Shown in pieces: positions 40,724-41,250 of a stretch of 41,250 nt of DNA. The notes under the pieces are model-generated. The model saw only the letters and a program-made list of their open reading frames with translations, was not told the origin of the DNA and did no database searches. The position numbers and the translations under genes are program-made. Origin of the DNA: Marilutibacter aestuarii (lineage in GTDB: Bacteria; Pseudomonadota; Gammaproteobacteria; Xanthomonadales; Xanthomonadaceae). Position 1 is the first letter of the stretch; each line of letters starts with the position of its first letter. The stretch is taken from positions 1 to 41,250 of the forward strand of contig NZ_VICE01000057.1 in NCBI RefSeq assembly GCF_006546775.1. Direction: 5' to 3'.

Positions 40724-41250
40724 TCAGAAAATGTCGAAGGACTCTTCCGCCGGCACGCTGTCGTCGTCGTACTGGACGTAGGTCTGCATGCGTTCCAGGT
40801 CCTCGGTCTTGACCCATTCCGTCACCCCGCCGCTGCCGTCGGGCAGCAGGCGGCCGTCGGCCGACACCGAGACCTTGACCATGTCCGCCGGTGGCGGGTT
40901 GGGGGTGATGGGCTGGTCCTTCGTCGCCACGCGCATGTAGTCGATCCAGATCGGCAGCGCGGCGCGGCCACCGTACTCGCCACGACCCAGCGACTGGAAG
41001 TTGTCGCGGCCGACCCACACGGTGGTGACGAACTGGCCGCCCATGCCCGAGAACCATGCGTCGCGGTAGTCGTTGGTCGAGCCGGTCTTGCCGCCGATAT
41101 CCTCGCGGCCAAGCACCTTGGCCGCGGTGCCGGTGCCGCGCAGGACCACGTCGCGCAGCATCGAGACCACCTGGTAGGCGACCCGGTTGTCGATCACCCT
41201 CGGGGCGTCGACGGTTTCGAGCGGGGTGCCGTCGGCCGCCAGGCGCGGCG
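40724..41250 (-). CDS. mrcA: Penicillin-binding protein 1A, C-terminal part (cut by window edge)
   Basis: The last 175 or so residues of a class A penicillin-binding protein. The transpeptidase box [15 protein letters not shown] (the KTG motif) is followed by [18 protein letters not shown] and ALPIWIDYM, as in PonA/MrcA proteins. The N-terminal glycosyltransferase domain and the SxxK and SxN boxes lie beyond position 41250. Upstream of the motif, [20 protein letters not shown] is the expected approach to the active site. Class A PBPs polymerise and cross-link peptidoglycan on the periplasmic face. The acidic C-terminus ([15 protein letters not shown]) is complete. Confidence 0.93.
   Translation of the reverse strand, partial: PRLAADGTPLETVDAPRVIDNRVAYQVVSMLRDVVLRGTGTAAKVLGREDIGGKTGSTNDYRDAWFSGMGGQFVTTVWVGRDNFQSLGRGEYGGRAALPIWIDYMRVATKDQPITPNPPPADMVKVSVSADGRLLPDGSGGVTEWVKTEDLERMQTYVQYDDDSVPAEESFDIF

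Overview
The window is visibly GC-rich and gene-dense. Its gene content and order point to a gammaproteobacterium of the Xanthomonadales (Lysobacteraceae/Xanthomonadaceae): a zapA-ssrS-ygfA block facing ygfB-pepP, an rph-rdgB-hemW operon divergent from yicC-gmk-rpoZ-spoT-ridA-recG, and an rpmE2-gltA pair. This placement is inferred from gene order and protein similarity as I remember them; no search was run.

Layout. 1-513 is non-coding, with two terminators and a diverged direct repeat that carries a REP-like palindrome. 514-3246 (minus) holds rpiA, an EVE-domain gene, ygfA (5-formyl-THF cyclo-ligase), the 6S RNA gene ssrS, zapA and a small TIGR02449-type coiled-coil gene. 3292-7932 (minus) is a 1546-residue sensor with periplasmic propellers, Y_Y_Y, PAS, GGDEF and EAL domains. 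8064-10031 (plus) is ygfB-pepP, facing a second metallopeptidase gene, pepQ. 11430-16783 is a second c-di-GMP locus: a CHASE-like/PAS/GGDEF/EAL protein convergent with a PilZ gene that overlaps a DUF1631 gene. 16940-19900 (minus) is rph-VOC-rdgB-hemW. 20038-26997 (plus) runs yicC, gmk, rpoZ, spoT, ridA, recG.

27364-35662 (minus) is the accessory part and the best candidate for a new system. In transcription order it contains a large YadA-type trimeric autotransporter with an EF-hand-like loop in its head, a secreted subtilisin-type protease, a chagasin-like (I42) protease-inhibitor lipoprotein that seems to start at ATT, and a membrane-anchored CadC/ToxR-type regulator with a helical-repeat C-terminal part. 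The intergenic gaps are short (67, 68 and 76 bp), and the first two contain a strong GC hairpin without a U-tract. I infer a surface adhesin co-expressed with a protease, an inhibitor and its own membrane regulator; this is untested.

36045-38904 (plus) is a nucleoside hydrolase, type B ribosomal protein L31 and citrate synthase. 38996-41250 (minus) is a TIGR04325-like methyltransferase gene broken by a single-base frameshift, a His-rich protein of unknown function, and the 3' end of a penicillin-binding protein 1A gene cut by the window edge.

I saw no tRNA, rRNA, CRISPR array, transposase, integrase or prophage gene. Motif positions in very long proteins are estimates; coordinates of starts, stops and short sites were read from the sequence.
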